60,844 nt of DNA, taken from the NCBI GenBank assembly GCA_031277915.1, contig JAITLL010000002.1:1-60844 (forward strand), written 5' to 3'. Positions 9,489-18,238 of the stretch are shown piece after piece (position 1 is the stretch's first letter; each line of letters opens with the position of its first letter). The notes under the pieces were generated by a model. It was not told the DNA's origin and searched no databases. It saw nothing but the letters and a program-made list of their open reading frames with translations. The translations under genes were made by a program, and so were the position numbers. Source of the stretch: Acinetobacter sp. (GTDB lineage Bacteria; Pseudomonadota; Gammaproteobacteria; Pseudomonadales; Moraxellaceae).

Positions 9489-9872
9489 TTATGAGAAGGC
9501 AAGTTTGCTAAAGGCTTCTTGTAGGCAACGTTCAGCGTTGGGATGACCCTGACTTGCTGCTTTTTGTAGCCATTTTTCAGCTTCACGATAATTTTTATCT
9601 AATCCAAATTGGCCATTTAAATAACCAATACCAAGTTTGAAGGAAGCATCAGAACTGCCTCTTAAAGCTGCTCGTAAGTAACACCACATGGCATTTCGAT
9701 CATTAGGGGTTACATCTAACCAGTTTTGCATACGTTCATGATCTTGTTCTGCTAATTCCTCAAAGCGTAAACCCTGTTCAATTTCATCAACAGCCTGCGA
9801 ATGCATATCGGCGGTTACATTTTCAAAAGCAAACAAGTGATTAAGTCCATGCTTAATTGATTTCATGTTCAT
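9489..9872 (-). CDS. Small Sel1-repeat (TPR-like) protein
   Basis: A 127-residue protein with no signal peptide. The C-terminal half contains Sel1-like helical repeats: A-x-x-G-x-x-x-A-x-F-x-L-G-x-x-Y-x-x-G near residues 69-87 and A-x-x-W-x-x-x-A-A-x-x-G-H-x-x-A-x-x-x-L near 97-116. These usually form protein-binding superhelices. The start ATG is preceded by AAGGGAGA at good spacing; a second ATG two codons later is possible. Partner and role are unknown; it is monocistronic and convergent with ettA. Confidence 0.75.
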   Translation of the reverse strand: MNMKSIKHGLNHLFAFENVTADMHSQAVDEIEQGLRFEELAEQDHERMQNWLDVTPNDRNAMWCYLRAALRGSSDASFKLGIGYLNGQFGLDKNYREAEKWLQKAASQGHPNAERCLQEAFSKLAFS

Positions 9873-10156
9873 GATAGTCTCCCTTGTTTCTCAATTTGAT
9901 TGAATTAACTCACACTTTTAAGCTATTCCCTTATATTGAAATCTTATGTTTTATTTTGTAAATGTGATATAGCGCAATTGGATGAAAAATGATGAGGTTT
10001 TAGCTTACATAAAAGTTACATGTGTTTTTACGATTAGCAAAATTTCTATAAGAATAGTGAGCTGCTTTAATAAAACTAGAGCTTTAAAAATTAAAAAATA
10101 GTTTTTTATTTAAGGCAAAAAAATTGAGAAAATTTATAAATATCAAACAGAAAACA
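9873..10156. other. AT-rich intergenic region
   Basis: No open frame of note. It contains the presumed promoter of the Sel1-repeat gene (leftward) and an A/T inverted repeat near 10085-10112. I see no confident promoter hexamers or operator. Confidence 0.4.
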
Positions 10157-10198
10157 TTCTTAAACAAAGCCAGCTTAAGAGCTGGCTTTGTTTAAGAA
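10157..10198 (-). terminator. Strong terminator after decayed lipoprotein gene
   Basis: Two 19-base complementary arms (10157-10175 and 10180-10198, core AAAGCCAGCT / AGCTGGCTTT) around the loop TAAG. It lies just past the reconstructed stop codon at 10208-10210 of the leftward lipoprotein remnant; A/T tracts flank both sides. Confidence 0.8.
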
Positions 10199-10207
10199 AA
10201 ATTTTTT

Positions 10208-10752
10208 TTATTGAGTAAAGTCGCGATGTAAATCTGCCCAAATGTGTGAGGGAGCTACTGTGACTACATCAAATGCCATTGCCAAAGGATAGATTGCCAT
10301 ACGTGTTACACGTTTAAACGGATGTTTCTTTTTTATTTCATCTTTTTGCTGTAAGGCGATTGGGTGGGGGAGGTAGCATTTGTTGAGCTTTTTGAGTATT
10401 GCTAGTTTGATAAATTTGACCCATTAAAACGAATGATGGAGTAAGGATATAAAAGCTGTGTTTGGTTTTGTGTGACTATGAAGTGATTTTTAAAACCTAA
10501 GTTTTTTAACTTTTCTTGTTGTGAATCGTTCAGCTTTGAGGTTGGGGTGTTGTATCGAAATTTAAGTTCTCCATGAAAATGGGTTGGGTCATCCATCTCT
10601 AGAATTAAAGGGAGTGAAATAATTTGATCTGTTTTTAAAATAGTTGTTTTGACTTCAGTCGTTTCATTAGGAAGAGCAGTGGATAACATAGACGTTGCAC
10701 ATCCACTTTATGCCAAGACAAGTTATTAATAGGCAAGTGGTTGGCGTTTCAT
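10208..10752 (-). pseudogene. Decayed lipoprotein gene (three stops, two frameshifts)
   Basis: Reading the minus strand from ATG 10752 gives MKRQPLAY, two TAA codons, LVLA, one TAA, then SGCATSM, which is a lipoprotein signal and lipobox (SGC) interrupted by three stops, each one base from the leucine codon TTA. The same frame continues open to about 10402 (ending IIRFNG). The coding pattern then moves +1 into GQIYQTSNTQKAQQMLPPPP and +1 again at a C-run into a frame running from CYLPHPIALQQ to WADLHRDFTQ and a TAA at 10208. Removing two bases gives 180 codons. The tail (RVTRMAIYPLAMAFDVVT) weakly recalls DUF1375/YceK-YidQ lipoproteins. The internal open frame 10402-10689 alone is probably not a genuine gene. 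Homopolymer sequencing error could explain the shifts but not the three stops. Confidence 0.6.
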
Positions 10753-10844
10753 ACATAAACATAGCTCTTAAAAAATTATTTTTTGTGAAGATAAAAAATG
10801 GCTTAGCTTTAAGTGAAAAGAACAAATCCAATAAATCAATGTTT

Positions 10845-10879
10845 TGTAATTTTATTACATGCTATGAGCCTGCTATAGT
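10845..10879 (+). promoter_or_regulatory. Candidate czc promoter and operator
   Basis: An extended -10 element TGCTATAGT (hexamer 10874-10879) lies about 30 bases before the czcI-like GTG. The region 17 bases upstream is a poor -35 (TTTATT, 10851-10856) and is covered by a perfect palindrome TGTAAT-TTT-ATTACA at 10845-10859. Weak -35, extended -10 and overlapping palindrome fit a regulated promoter; metal control is inferred from the genes downstream. Confidence 0.5.
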
Positions 10880-10908
10880 GCCCTTGTTCAACTTTTTAGT
10901 TTAATGGT

Positions 10909-11310
10909 GTGCTGTTGCCACGTTCTGCACTTTTCATGTCCGTCTTGTTCTGTTTGCTTATATTCCAAAGTTTATGGAATGTAGCAGCAGCTTTCTGCGC
11001 GCATGAAAATCAGGAAAAAGCTTTACATCATTTTGGCCATCATGCAGCGTTGAATTATGAAGTTTCACAGCATAGCCATACTGAAAAGACAAATGTAGCA
11101 GGGACTACTCATAAAGCTCCCTTAAATTTGTTTGATCATCATGACCATTTACCTTCATGTTTTCATGTTTTGATGGTCGACGCACAAGAAAAAATTATTT
11201 CACCGTTAATACAGTCATCTGAGCCAAAACAACAATATTACTGGTCCAATTCTTATCAGTCTCCTCATATCTCTAAACAAGACCCGCCTCCTGTTTTAAC
11301 CCTGCTATAG
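10909..11310 (+). CDS. czcI: CzcI-like exported His-rich protein
   Basis: A 133-residue protein with an N-terminal hydrophobic segment ending near VAAAFCAH, so probably exported to the periplasm. The mature part is rich in histidine (HHFGHH, HSHTEK, DHHDH) and ends in PPPVLTLL. It is the first gene of the czc block, the position of CzcI, a small protein implicated in tuning czc expression in Cupriavidus. The start is uncertain: GTG 10909 as given, or the in-frame ATG 10936; no clear ribosome site precedes either. The assignment rests on position, size and His-richness more than on a conserved domain. Confidence 0.6.
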   Translation: MLLPRSALFMSVLFCLLIFQSLWNVAAAFCAHENQEKALHHFGHHAALNYEVSQHSHTEKTNVAGTTHKAPLNLFDHHDHLPSCFHVLMVDAQEKIISPLIQSSEPKQQYYWSNSYQSPHISKQDPPPVLTLL

Positions 11311-11367
11311 GTGGGGTAGCCGAAAATTAGCCCACCAGAAATATTATTTATTTCATAGGGTTAATTT

Positions 11368-12777
11368 ATGTCTGTTATTTTATATGAAAAACGTTCCGTT
11401 AGTCTGAGTTCATCTTGGGTACTTAAATCATTAGTTATTGCTGTTGCACTTTCAACTAGTGTGGTTACAACTGCAGCTAGTTCAAATCAGAACCTTGCTG
11501 AGAATACTCAACCGCAGCGCGTACAGAATGTTTTAACATTTGACCAAGTGCTCGATCAGGTCAAGCAGTTTCAGATTCAAACAGGAATTTGGCAAGCTCA
11601 ACAAGATATTGCAGACAGTAATATCAAGCAGAGCCAGCTATGGGAAAATCCTACTGTTTCAGTACAGCAAACGGGTTTTAACTCTGGAAAAGATCAGGAA
11701 CTTGAACTTGGGATCTCCCAAAAACTAGATATTTTTGGTGTGCGCTCCGCAGCAAAAAAACTAGCAAGTGTCCAGCAAAATCAAGTTGAGTTAAATCAGG
11801 TTCTGTATGAGGCTCAACTAAAACTAGCAGTCAAATATTTATGGTCACAAGTATCAATTTTAGAACTTGAACATGAAGTGGCCAAAGCCCAGTTAAGAAC
11901 GAGTAAGAACCTTTTAGATGCGACTCGTTTACGCTTTCAGGCGGGCAGTATTGCTCAGGTTGATTTAGACCGGACTTTAATGACGCATGTTGAAAATCAG
12001 CGTTTATATCAGGAAGTTGAATTATCACTGAGTAGTGCCAAAAGAAAACTGGCGAACTTATGGGGTGAGACAGAAGATAATTTCACCTTACGTCCAGATA
12101 TAAAAAGTGCGTGGCCTTTAAAAAATGAAGGTGATATCGATCAATACTTAAAACAGAATTTGTTGGAACAGTCCATGCGACTTCAAGCTATCCAACAAAA
12201 TTCTGAGATTAATTATTTAAAGGCAAAAAATCACCCTGCACCTACCGTAAATATGGGCGTGGTTCGTAGCAAAACCGCAGAAACAAGTACTACTGATAAT
12301 CAGATTCGAGTAGGTATTGCAGTTCCCTTAAATATTTTTAATCGTCAGCAATATGCCTTGAAAATTGCCCAAAGCAAACTTGATTTAATCGATCAGCAGC
12401 AAAGCTTTTATAAAAAACAAAGTCTGAATTCTATTCGTACCCTACAGTACGAGTTGGCTGGTTTGAAGCAGCAATATAACTTGATGAATGAACAACAGAT
12501 CCCTTTATCAGAGACGGTACAAGAGAAAATGTTGCTTGGTTTTAAAGTTGGTAAATTTGCAATTACCGATGTTCAGCAATCTACCCTTCAATTACAAGAA
12601 CAAAGGTTGAAAAAAGTTCAACTCCTTAAATCTGCTTGGCAAAAAGCAATTGAGGCAGAAAGTTTAGCTCTCGGAATCGATCCAAATATGGTGATGGCTG
12701 GGGATGCATTAAATCAAATTAACCAAAATTTATGGCAAGACACCTATAAGTTGCCGACAGTTGGAGGGGCAGAGTAA
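11368..12777 (+). CDS. czcC: CzcC-type outer-membrane efflux channel
   Basis: TolC/OEP-family outer-membrane protein of 469 residues, the channel of a tripartite heavy-metal efflux pump. There is an N-terminal signal peptide (hydrophobic stretch 17-38 ending near TTAAS) followed by two long helical repeats with the OEP spacing (LWENPTVSVQQTG; ATRLRFQAGSIAQVDLDR; VQEKMLLGFKVGKFAITDV). ATG 11368 has TAGGG seven bases upstream. The stop codon overlaps the czcB start by one base, indicating a co-transcribed operon with czcB and czcA. Confidence 0.9.
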   Translation: MSVILYEKRSVSLSSSWVLKSLVIAVALSTSVVTTAASSNQNLAENTQPQRVQNVLTFDQVLDQVKQFQIQTGIWQAQQDIADSNIKQSQLWENPTVSVQQTGFNSGKDQELELGISQKLDIFGVRSAAKKLASVQQNQVELNQVLYEAQLKLAVKYLWSQVSILELEHEVAKAQLRTSKNLLDATRLRFQAGSIAQVDLDRTLMTHVENQRLYQEVELSLSSAKRKLANLWGETEDNFTLRPDIKSAWPLKNEGDIDQYLKQNLLEQSMRLQAIQQNSEINYLKAKNHPAPTVNMGVVRSKTAETSTTDNQIRVGIAVPLNIFNRQQYALKIAQSKLDLIDQQQSFYKKQSLNSIRTLQYELAGLKQQYNLMNEQQIPLSETVQEKMLLGFKVGKFAITDVQQSTLQLQEQRLKKVQLLKSAWQKAIEAESLALGIDPNMVMAGDALNQINQNLWQDTYKLPTVGGAE

Positions 12778-13985
12778 TGTCAGTTAAAAAAATGAAAAAC
12801 CAATGGTTTATTGCTCTTTTGCTGTTAATTGTCTGTCTTGCTTTAAGTGCATGGTTATTTTTCTCTGGAAAAAAACAGGCCAATACTGAGAAAAGTGAAG
12901 AAGGGCATGCAGAGGGTGAAGCGGGTCATGGTGAGTCTGAAAAAGAGGAAGGAAGTTTAAATCTGACTTCTAAGCAATTGGTTGAATATGGTGTGAAGTT
13001 AGAGCAAGTAAGACGCGGAGAAGTTGAGCAAAGCCTCTCTTATCCTGCCAAACTCGTCGTAAACACAGACCAGCAAGCCCATGTCTCTTCAACGTTTTCT
13101 GCACGGGTAGATAACGTAAATGTTGCACTGGGACAACAGGTTGAAAAGGGTCAGGCACTTGCGACTTTATTTGTACCAGATTTAGTCGATCAGCAAGCCA
13201 ATTTAAGCATGGCACAAGAAGCGCTTACATTAGCTCAGCAAGATTATCAGCGTGAAAAGCAATTGTGGGAACAGGGTGTTTCAGCACGTCAAGATTATCA
13301 ACGTGCTTACAATGCTTATCGTCAGGCACAAATTCAGGTGCAAGCTGCAAATAGCCGTCTAAGTGCCTTGGGAGCGAATCGCTCAAGTAAAGGTCGATAT
13401 GTTTTAACTGCGCCTTTAAGCGGTGTAATCAGTAATAAAGATATTGTCATTGGTGAGCAAATTGGTCCTGATAAACAGTTATTTGTTATTGATCGCCTAG
13501 ATCAGTTATGGGTTGAGTTTGTGCTACCAAGTACAAATACCAATATTCAGCCTAATCAGGAAATTGAATTTAAATCGCTGCAAACGAACAATATTTTTAA
13601 GGCAGAGGTACAAAGTTTAACTTCAGAAGCGGATAGTCAAACTGGTCGTTTACAGGTTCGTGCCAAGGTGCTGACACCTTCAAAAGAATTACGTCCAAAC
13701 TTGATGGTCAATGTGTTACTGAAACAAAATAATGCAGCAACTGTATTACGCGTTAACAAGACAGCGGTACAACAGATTGATGGAAAGAATGTGGTCTTTG
13801 TTGCAAAACAGGAGAAAGACAAAATTCATTTCGCTCCTGTTGCTGTAGAGTTAGGTAATTATTCTTCAGATGCACAATGGGTCGAGGTTAAATCTGGAAT
13901 TACTGAAAAGCAGCAATATGTGACCCAAGGTAGTTTCTTGCTCAAGTCCGAACTTGAAAAAGGGGAGGCTGAGCATGGACATTAA
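12777..13985 (+). CDS. czcB: CzcB-type periplasmic adaptor (membrane fusion protein)
   Basis: Membrane fusion protein of 402 residues linking the CzcA pump to the CzcC channel. It has one N-terminal membrane anchor (residues about 10-30) followed by an acidic His-containing stretch near 42-62 (EGHAEGEAGHGESEKEEGS), a plausible metal-binding segment, then barrel-sandwich halves, a coiled-coil hairpin (about 120-200) and the beta-barrel. The ATG overlaps the czcC stop; the 3' end overlaps czcA by 11 bases. A GGAGGGG ribosome site lies within the end of czcC. Confidence 0.9.
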   Translation: MSVKKMKNQWFIALLLLIVCLALSAWLFFSGKKQANTEKSEEGHAEGEAGHGESEKEEGSLNLTSKQLVEYGVKLEQVRRGEVEQSLSYPAKLVVNTDQQAHVSSTFSARVDNVNVALGQQVEKGQALATLFVPDLVDQQANLSMAQEALTLAQQDYQREKQLWEQGVSARQDYQRAYNAYRQAQIQVQAANSRLSALGANRSSKGRYVLTAPLSGVISNKDIVIGEQIGPDKQLFVIDRLDQLWVEFVLPSTNTNIQPNQEIEFKSLQTNNIFKAEVQSLTSEADSQTGRLQVRAKVLTPSKELRPNLMVNVLLKQNNAATVLRVNKTAVQQIDGKNVVFVAKQEKDKIHFAPVAVELGNYSSDAQWVEVKSGITEKQQYVTQGSFLLKSELEKGEAEHGH

Positions 13986-16900
13986 TAAACCTGATTTGCC
14001 AGAGGCTGAAGGTTTGTTTGATCGGATCATTCAGTTTTCAATTAACAACGCTATTTGGGTCATGATGTTTGTCATTGCTTGGATTGGTGTTGGAATTTAT
14101 AGCTACCAGAAGCTTTCAATTGATGCCGTACCTGATATCACCAATGTGCAGATACAGATCAACAGTCAGGCCAATGGCTTTACGGCGCCGGAAGTTGAGC
14201 AAAGGATCACTTATCCGATTGAAAATGCCATGTCCGGTATTCCAAATCTGGAACAGACCCGCTCAATTTCCAGATATGGACTTTCTCAGGTCACGATTAT
14301 CTTTAAAGATGGCACTGATATTTACTGGGCAAGGCAGCTAATTAACCAGCGTTTACAAGAAGCTAAGAGTGCTTTACCGGATAGTATTGATCCGCAAATG
14401 TCTCCAATTTCAACTGGACTCGGTGAGATTTATCAATGGGTGGTAAAGGCAGAGCCAAACGCTAAAAAAGCAGATGGTTCAACCTATAGCGCGATGGATC
14501 TGCGTGAAATTCAAGACTGGATTATTCGGCCCCAGCTGCAACGCGTACAAGGGGTAGCCGAGGTTAATAGTATTGGTGGATATAACAAAACCTATGTGGT
14601 TTCACCAAATCTGACAAGGTTACAGCAGTTGCAGATTCCACTCACCGATTTACAGGATGCACTTCAAAATAATAACGAAAACCGCGGTGCTGGATTTATT
14701 GAAGAGAATGGCCAACAACTCACAGTCCGTGTTCCGGGTATGTTGACATCGATACAAGATATTCAGAACGTTACGGTCGCCACGAAAAACGGTTTGCCTA
14801 TACGGGTTGCCGATGTGGCGTCAGTATCGATTGGTCATGACTTACGTACTGGTGGTGCTACCTATAATGGTCAGGAAACTGTTTTAGGTATCGCCATGAT
14901 GATGATGGGCGAAAACAGTAAAACCATTGCTAAGGCGATTGATCAGAAAGTTCAGGAAATTCAGAGATCGCTCCCTCAGGGCGTTGTAATTGAAACAGTT
15001 TATGATCGTAGTAACCTTGTAGATAAAGCGATTAAAACAGTAGCCAAAAATTTGATTGAAGGGGCGATTTTAGTCATCGTTATCCTCTTTATCTTTTTAG
15101 GGAACTTTCGTGCCGCGTTAATCACTGCTTGTATTATTCCCTTGGCAATGCTTTTTACCTTAACAGGTATGGCAGAGCAGAAAATCAGTGCCAACCTCAT
15201 GAGCTTGGGGGCTTTGGACTTCGGGATCATTGTGGATGGGGCGGTTGTTATTGTTGAAAATTGTATTCGGCGTTTAGCTGAAGCACAGCATTTAAAAGGG
15301 CGCTTATTAACACGCTCAGAACGTTTCACAGAGGTGTTTCTCGCAGCTAAACAGGCACGACGACCATTAATCTTTGGTCAGGTCATCATTATGGTCGTGT
15401 ACCTACCCATTTTTGCTTTAGCAGGTGTAGAAGCAAAAATGTTCCACCCTATGGCAATGACCGTTGTCCTAGCGCTATTGGGAGCAATTATTTTATCTGT
15501 AACCTTTGTTCCGGCAGCTGTAGCGTTGTTTGTTACAGGTGAAGTGAAGGAAAAAGAAAGTCGCTGGATGATGACTTTGAAAAAAGCCTATGCAGGCTTA
15601 CTCGATAAAGCTTATGCCTTTCGATATGTTGTTGTCACAGCAGCGATCAGTATTTTGATTCTAACAAGCGCTATTGCGACAAGAGTAGGGAGTGAGTTTG
15701 CACCTCAACTCAGTGAGGGTGATTTTGCACTGCAACTCATGCGTGCTCCAAGCACAGGCATAGAAGAGTCACTTAAAATTCAGGAAAATGTGGAAAAGCA
15801 ATTACTGAAAGCCTTCCCCGAAATTAAAGCCATTTTTGCAAGAACAGGAACGGCGGAGGTTGCTACAGATGTGATGCCTCCTAATATTTCCGATGGTATT
15901 GTTCTATTAAAACCGCACGATCAATGGCCAAACCCTAAAGAAACAATAGATGAATTGCGTTCCAGAATGCTGCAATTCGTGAACCAGATTCCTGGTAATA
16001 ATAGTGAATTCTCACAACCGATTGAACTACGTTTTAATGAACTTATTTCAGGTGTACGTAGTGATATTGGAGTGAAAGTTTTTGGGGACGATATGCAGGT
16101 CCTCAATCAGGAAGCGGAAAAAATAGCCCAACAGTTACGCAGTATTCCGGGTGCCAGTGAAGTCAAAGTTGAACAGACTGACGGTTTGCCATTACTGAAT
16201 GTTGATGTTGATCATGCATTGGCTGCCCAATACGGATTATCAGTCAAATCGATTCAGGATATTGTCGCTGCCAGTATTGGTGGACAGAGTGTAGGGCAAA
16301 TTTTACAGGGTGACAGACGTTTCGATTTTGTGATTCGTTTGCAAGAAAACATGCGTACACCGCAGCAGCTAGCCCAATTACCGATTCGCTTACCAAACGG
16401 TGGTCTGATTCAGTTACAAGACGTCGCTAAGGTTGAGAATATTTTAGGTCTTGCTCAAGTAAGCCGTGAAAATGGTAAACGCCGCGTCATTGTGACGGCA
16501 AATGTGCGTGATCGTGACCTTGGATCTTTTGTACAAGAGATGCAAAGCAAACTCGCACAGCAAAAGTTACCTAGCGGCTATTGGTTAGGTTATGGAGGAC
16601 AGTTTGAAAACCTTGCTTCCGCCACAGCAAGAATGCAAGTCGTCGTACCAATGGCTTTAATCATGATATTTGTGTTGCTGATGGCTGTATTTAGCAATTT
16701 TAAAGACAGCTTACTTGTATTTAGTGGTGTTCCTTTCGCTTTATCTGGTGGATTAGTGGCTTTGTGGTTGAGGGATATTCCACTTTCTATGTCTGCTGGG
16801 GTCGGGTTCATCGCTTTATCGGGTGTTGCGGTATTAAATGGTTTGGTCATGCTCACGTTCATTAAAGAGCTAAGAACAACCTTAGATGTTCATGCGGCAA

Positions 16901-17133
16901 CTTGGAAAGGAGCGGTATTACGATTACGTCCAGTATTAATGACAGCATTTGTAGCTTCACTTGGTTTTATTCCGATGGCCTTGGCAACAGGAACCGGAGC
17001 AGAAGTACAGCGACCTTTGGCAACGGTCGTAATCGGTGGCATTATTTCATCTACGATATTAACTTTGGTTCTATTACCAGTCATTTATCGATGGATGAAT
17101 GAAAGTAAAGCGAAAAGCGCTGAGCATTCATAA
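13975..17133 (+). CDS. czcA: CzcA-type heavy-metal RND efflux pump
   Basis: Inner-membrane proton-driven RND transporter of 1052 residues. The HME-type (heavy metal) motif is present in transmembrane helix 4, LDFGIIVDGAVVIVEN, with Asp415, Asp421 and Glu428 as the expected proton-relay residues; this separates it from drug-type RND pumps. Two homologous halves, each with a large periplasmic loop and six helices, are visible. ATG 13975 is chosen over the upstream in-frame TTG at 13954 because it has AGGGGAGG just upstream and begins MDINKPDLPE. Substrates are probably Zn, Cd and/or Co, which cannot be separated from sequence. Confidence 0.93.
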   Translation: MDINKPDLPEAEGLFDRIIQFSINNAIWVMMFVIAWIGVGIYSYQKLSIDAVPDITNVQIQINSQANGFTAPEVEQRITYPIENAMSGIPNLEQTRSISRYGLSQVTIIFKDGTDIYWARQLINQRLQEAKSALPDSIDPQMSPISTGLGEIYQWVVKAEPNAKKADGSTYSAMDLREIQDWIIRPQLQRVQGVAEVNSIGGYNKTYVVSPNLTRLQQLQIPLTDLQDALQNNNENRGAGFIEENGQQLTVRVPGMLTSIQDIQNVTVATKNGLPIRVADVASVSIGHDLRTGGATYNGQETVLGIAMMMMGENSKTIAKAIDQKVQEIQRSLPQGVVIETVYDRSNLVDKAIKTVAKNLIEGAILVIVILFIFLGNFRAALITACIIPLAMLFTLTGMAEQKISANLMSLGALDFGIIVDGAVVIVENCIRRLAEAQHLKGRLLTRSERFTEVFLAAKQARRPLIFGQVIIMVVYLPIFALAGVEAKMFHPMAMTVVLALLGAIILSVTFVPAAVALFVTGEVKEKESRWMMTLKKAYAGLLDKAYAFRYVVVTAAISILILTSAIATRVGSEFAPQLSEGDFALQLMRAPSTGIEESLKIQENVEKQLLKAFPEIKAIFARTGTAEVATDVMPPNISDGIVLLKPHDQWPNPKETIDELRSRMLQFVNQIPGNNSEFSQPIELRFNELISGVRSDIGVKVFGDDMQVLNQEAEKIAQQLRSIPGASEVKVEQTDGLPLLNVDVDHALAAQYGLSVKSIQDIVAASIGGQSVGQILQGDRRFDFVIRLQENMRTPQQLAQLPIRLPNGGLIQLQDVAKVENILGLAQVSRENGKRRVIVTANVRDRDLGSFVQEMQSKLAQQKLPSGYWLGYGGQFENLASATARMQVVVPMALIMIFVLLMAVFSNFKDSLLVFSGVPFALSGGLVALWLRDIPLSMSAGVGFIALSGVAVLNGLVMLTFIKELRTTLDVHAATWKGAVLRLRPVLMTAFVASLGFIPMALATGTGAEVQRPLATVVIGGIISSTILTLVLLPVIYRWMNESKAKSAEHS

Positions 17134-17194
17134 TGTCATCGTTTTGAGATATCTTTTTTGAGACAGAATTTGATTCAAAAAAGTGTTTATAGCG

Positions 17195-17230
17195 GGTAAA
17201 AGTAGCGATATATGTATGGTTACTTTTACC
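17195..17230. repeat. Inverted repeat between czcA and czcD
   Basis: GGTAAAAGTA (17195-17204) and its exact complement TACTTTTACC (17221-17230) around a 16-base spacer, ending 34 bases before the czcD start. There is no U-tract after it, so it looks more like an operator or leader hairpin than a terminator. Confidence 0.6.
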
Positions 17231-17264
17231 TCAACACAAAGATAAATAATAAGGAGTCCGCAAA

Positions 17265-18221
17265 ATGGGTGGACATCATGGTCATGATCATAGTCATGCT
17301 GTAGTGACTGAAGGCAATACCAAAAAATTAACGATCGCCTTGGCGCTGACCTCAACATTTTTAATTGTTGAGGTCATTGCTGGTTTAATCACGCAAAGTT
17401 TGGCATTACTCTCCGACGCTGCGCATATGTTTACCGATGCAGCTGCTTTAGCAATTGCTTTGGTTGCCATTCAGATTTCTAAGCGTCCTGCCGATGATAA
17501 ACGGACTTTTGGATATCAACGTTTTGAAATTCTGGCTGCTTTGTTTAATGCATTTATGTTGTTTGTGGTGGCGATTTATATCTTATATGAAGCCTATATA
17601 CGCTTCTCTAAACCACCTGAAATTCAAAGTGTGGGCATGCTGATTGTGGCAACCATTGGTTTGGTGATTAACCTTATCTCAATGAAAATTCTCATGTCGA
17701 GTGCCAATAACAGCTTAAATGTGAAAGGTGCTTATTTAGAGGTATTGAGTGATGCGCTAGGCTCGGTTGGCGTGATTATTGGTGCAATTGTTATTTACTT
17801 CACCAACTGGTACTGGGTTGATACAATTATTGCAGTATTGATTGGGTTTTGGGTATTACCAAGAACATGGGTTTTGCTTAAACAAAGTATTAATATTTTG
17901 CTCGAAGGTGTACCCGAAGAAGTCGATATTGAAAAGCTACGTACTGATTTACTTTCTTTAAATGGTGTAGAGAGTATTCATCAACTTAAAGTATGGGCAA
18001 TTACTTCTAAAAATATTCACTTGACTGTGCACTTATTTGCGCCTGAAGCTGACCGTACTAAGCTGTATCAAGATGCAGTTGAAATGCTGTCCCATGAGCA
18101 CGGTATTGCCGAAGTGACATTACAAATTGAAGATGATTCAGAGATCAATTGTCAGCATATTGCTCAACATGCTCCACACGAGCATGATGAGGCAGACAAG
18201 ACACATTCACATCAGCATTAA
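17265..18221 (+). CDS. czcD: CzcD-type cation diffusion facilitator
   Basis: Inner-membrane CDF exporter of 318 residues moving Zn2+/Co2+/Cd2+ from cytoplasm to periplasm. It has a His-rich N-terminus (HHGHDHSH), six membrane helices, and a transport site with SDAAHMFTD in helix 2 and VLSDALGS in helix 5. The segment SLNVKGAYLEV and the run FWVLPRTW closely resemble Cupriavidus CzcD. A cytoplasmic C-terminal domain ends in a His-rich tail. AAGGAG stands ahead of the ATG. It lies 131 bases after czcA, so it may be co-transcribed or have its own control through the inverted repeat. Confidence 0.93.
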   Translation: MGGHHGHDHSHAVVTEGNTKKLTIALALTSTFLIVEVIAGLITQSLALLSDAAHMFTDAAALAIALVAIQISKRPADDKRTFGYQRFEILAALFNAFMLFVVAIYILYEAYIRFSKPPEIQSVGMLIVATIGLVINLISMKILMSSANNSLNVKGAYLEVLSDALGSVGVIIGAIVIYFTNWYWVDTIIAVLIGFWVLPRTWVLLKQSINILLEGVPEEVDIEKLRTDLLSLNGVESIHQLKVWAITSKNIHLTVHLFAPEADRTKLYQDAVEMLSHEHGIAEVTLQIEDDSEINCQHIAQHAPHEHDEADKTHSHQH

Positions 18222-18238
18222 GCTGATGTGAAGCTTTA
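18206..18238 (+). terminator. Terminator at the end of czcD
   Basis: TTCACATCAGC, loop ATTAA (containing the czcD stop codon), GCTGATGTGAA, then GCTTTATT. The stem is good but the U-tract is short. It separates convergent genes. Confidence 0.65.

Noticed and set aside
10402-10689. 95-residue open frame taken as an intact gene
   Set aside because: It is only the middle part of a longer lipoprotein reading whose signal peptide and C-terminus are recovered in the same and shifted frames.
10695-10904. 69-residue open frame on the plus strand between the lipoprotein remnant and the czc block
   Set aside because: Overlaps the lipoprotein remnant and the czc promoter, has no ribosome site and no recognisable protein character.
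10909-18221. czc block as a recent horizontally acquired island
   Set aside because: Base use is close to the flanks, and there are no mobility genes, direct repeats or tRNA borders at its ends.
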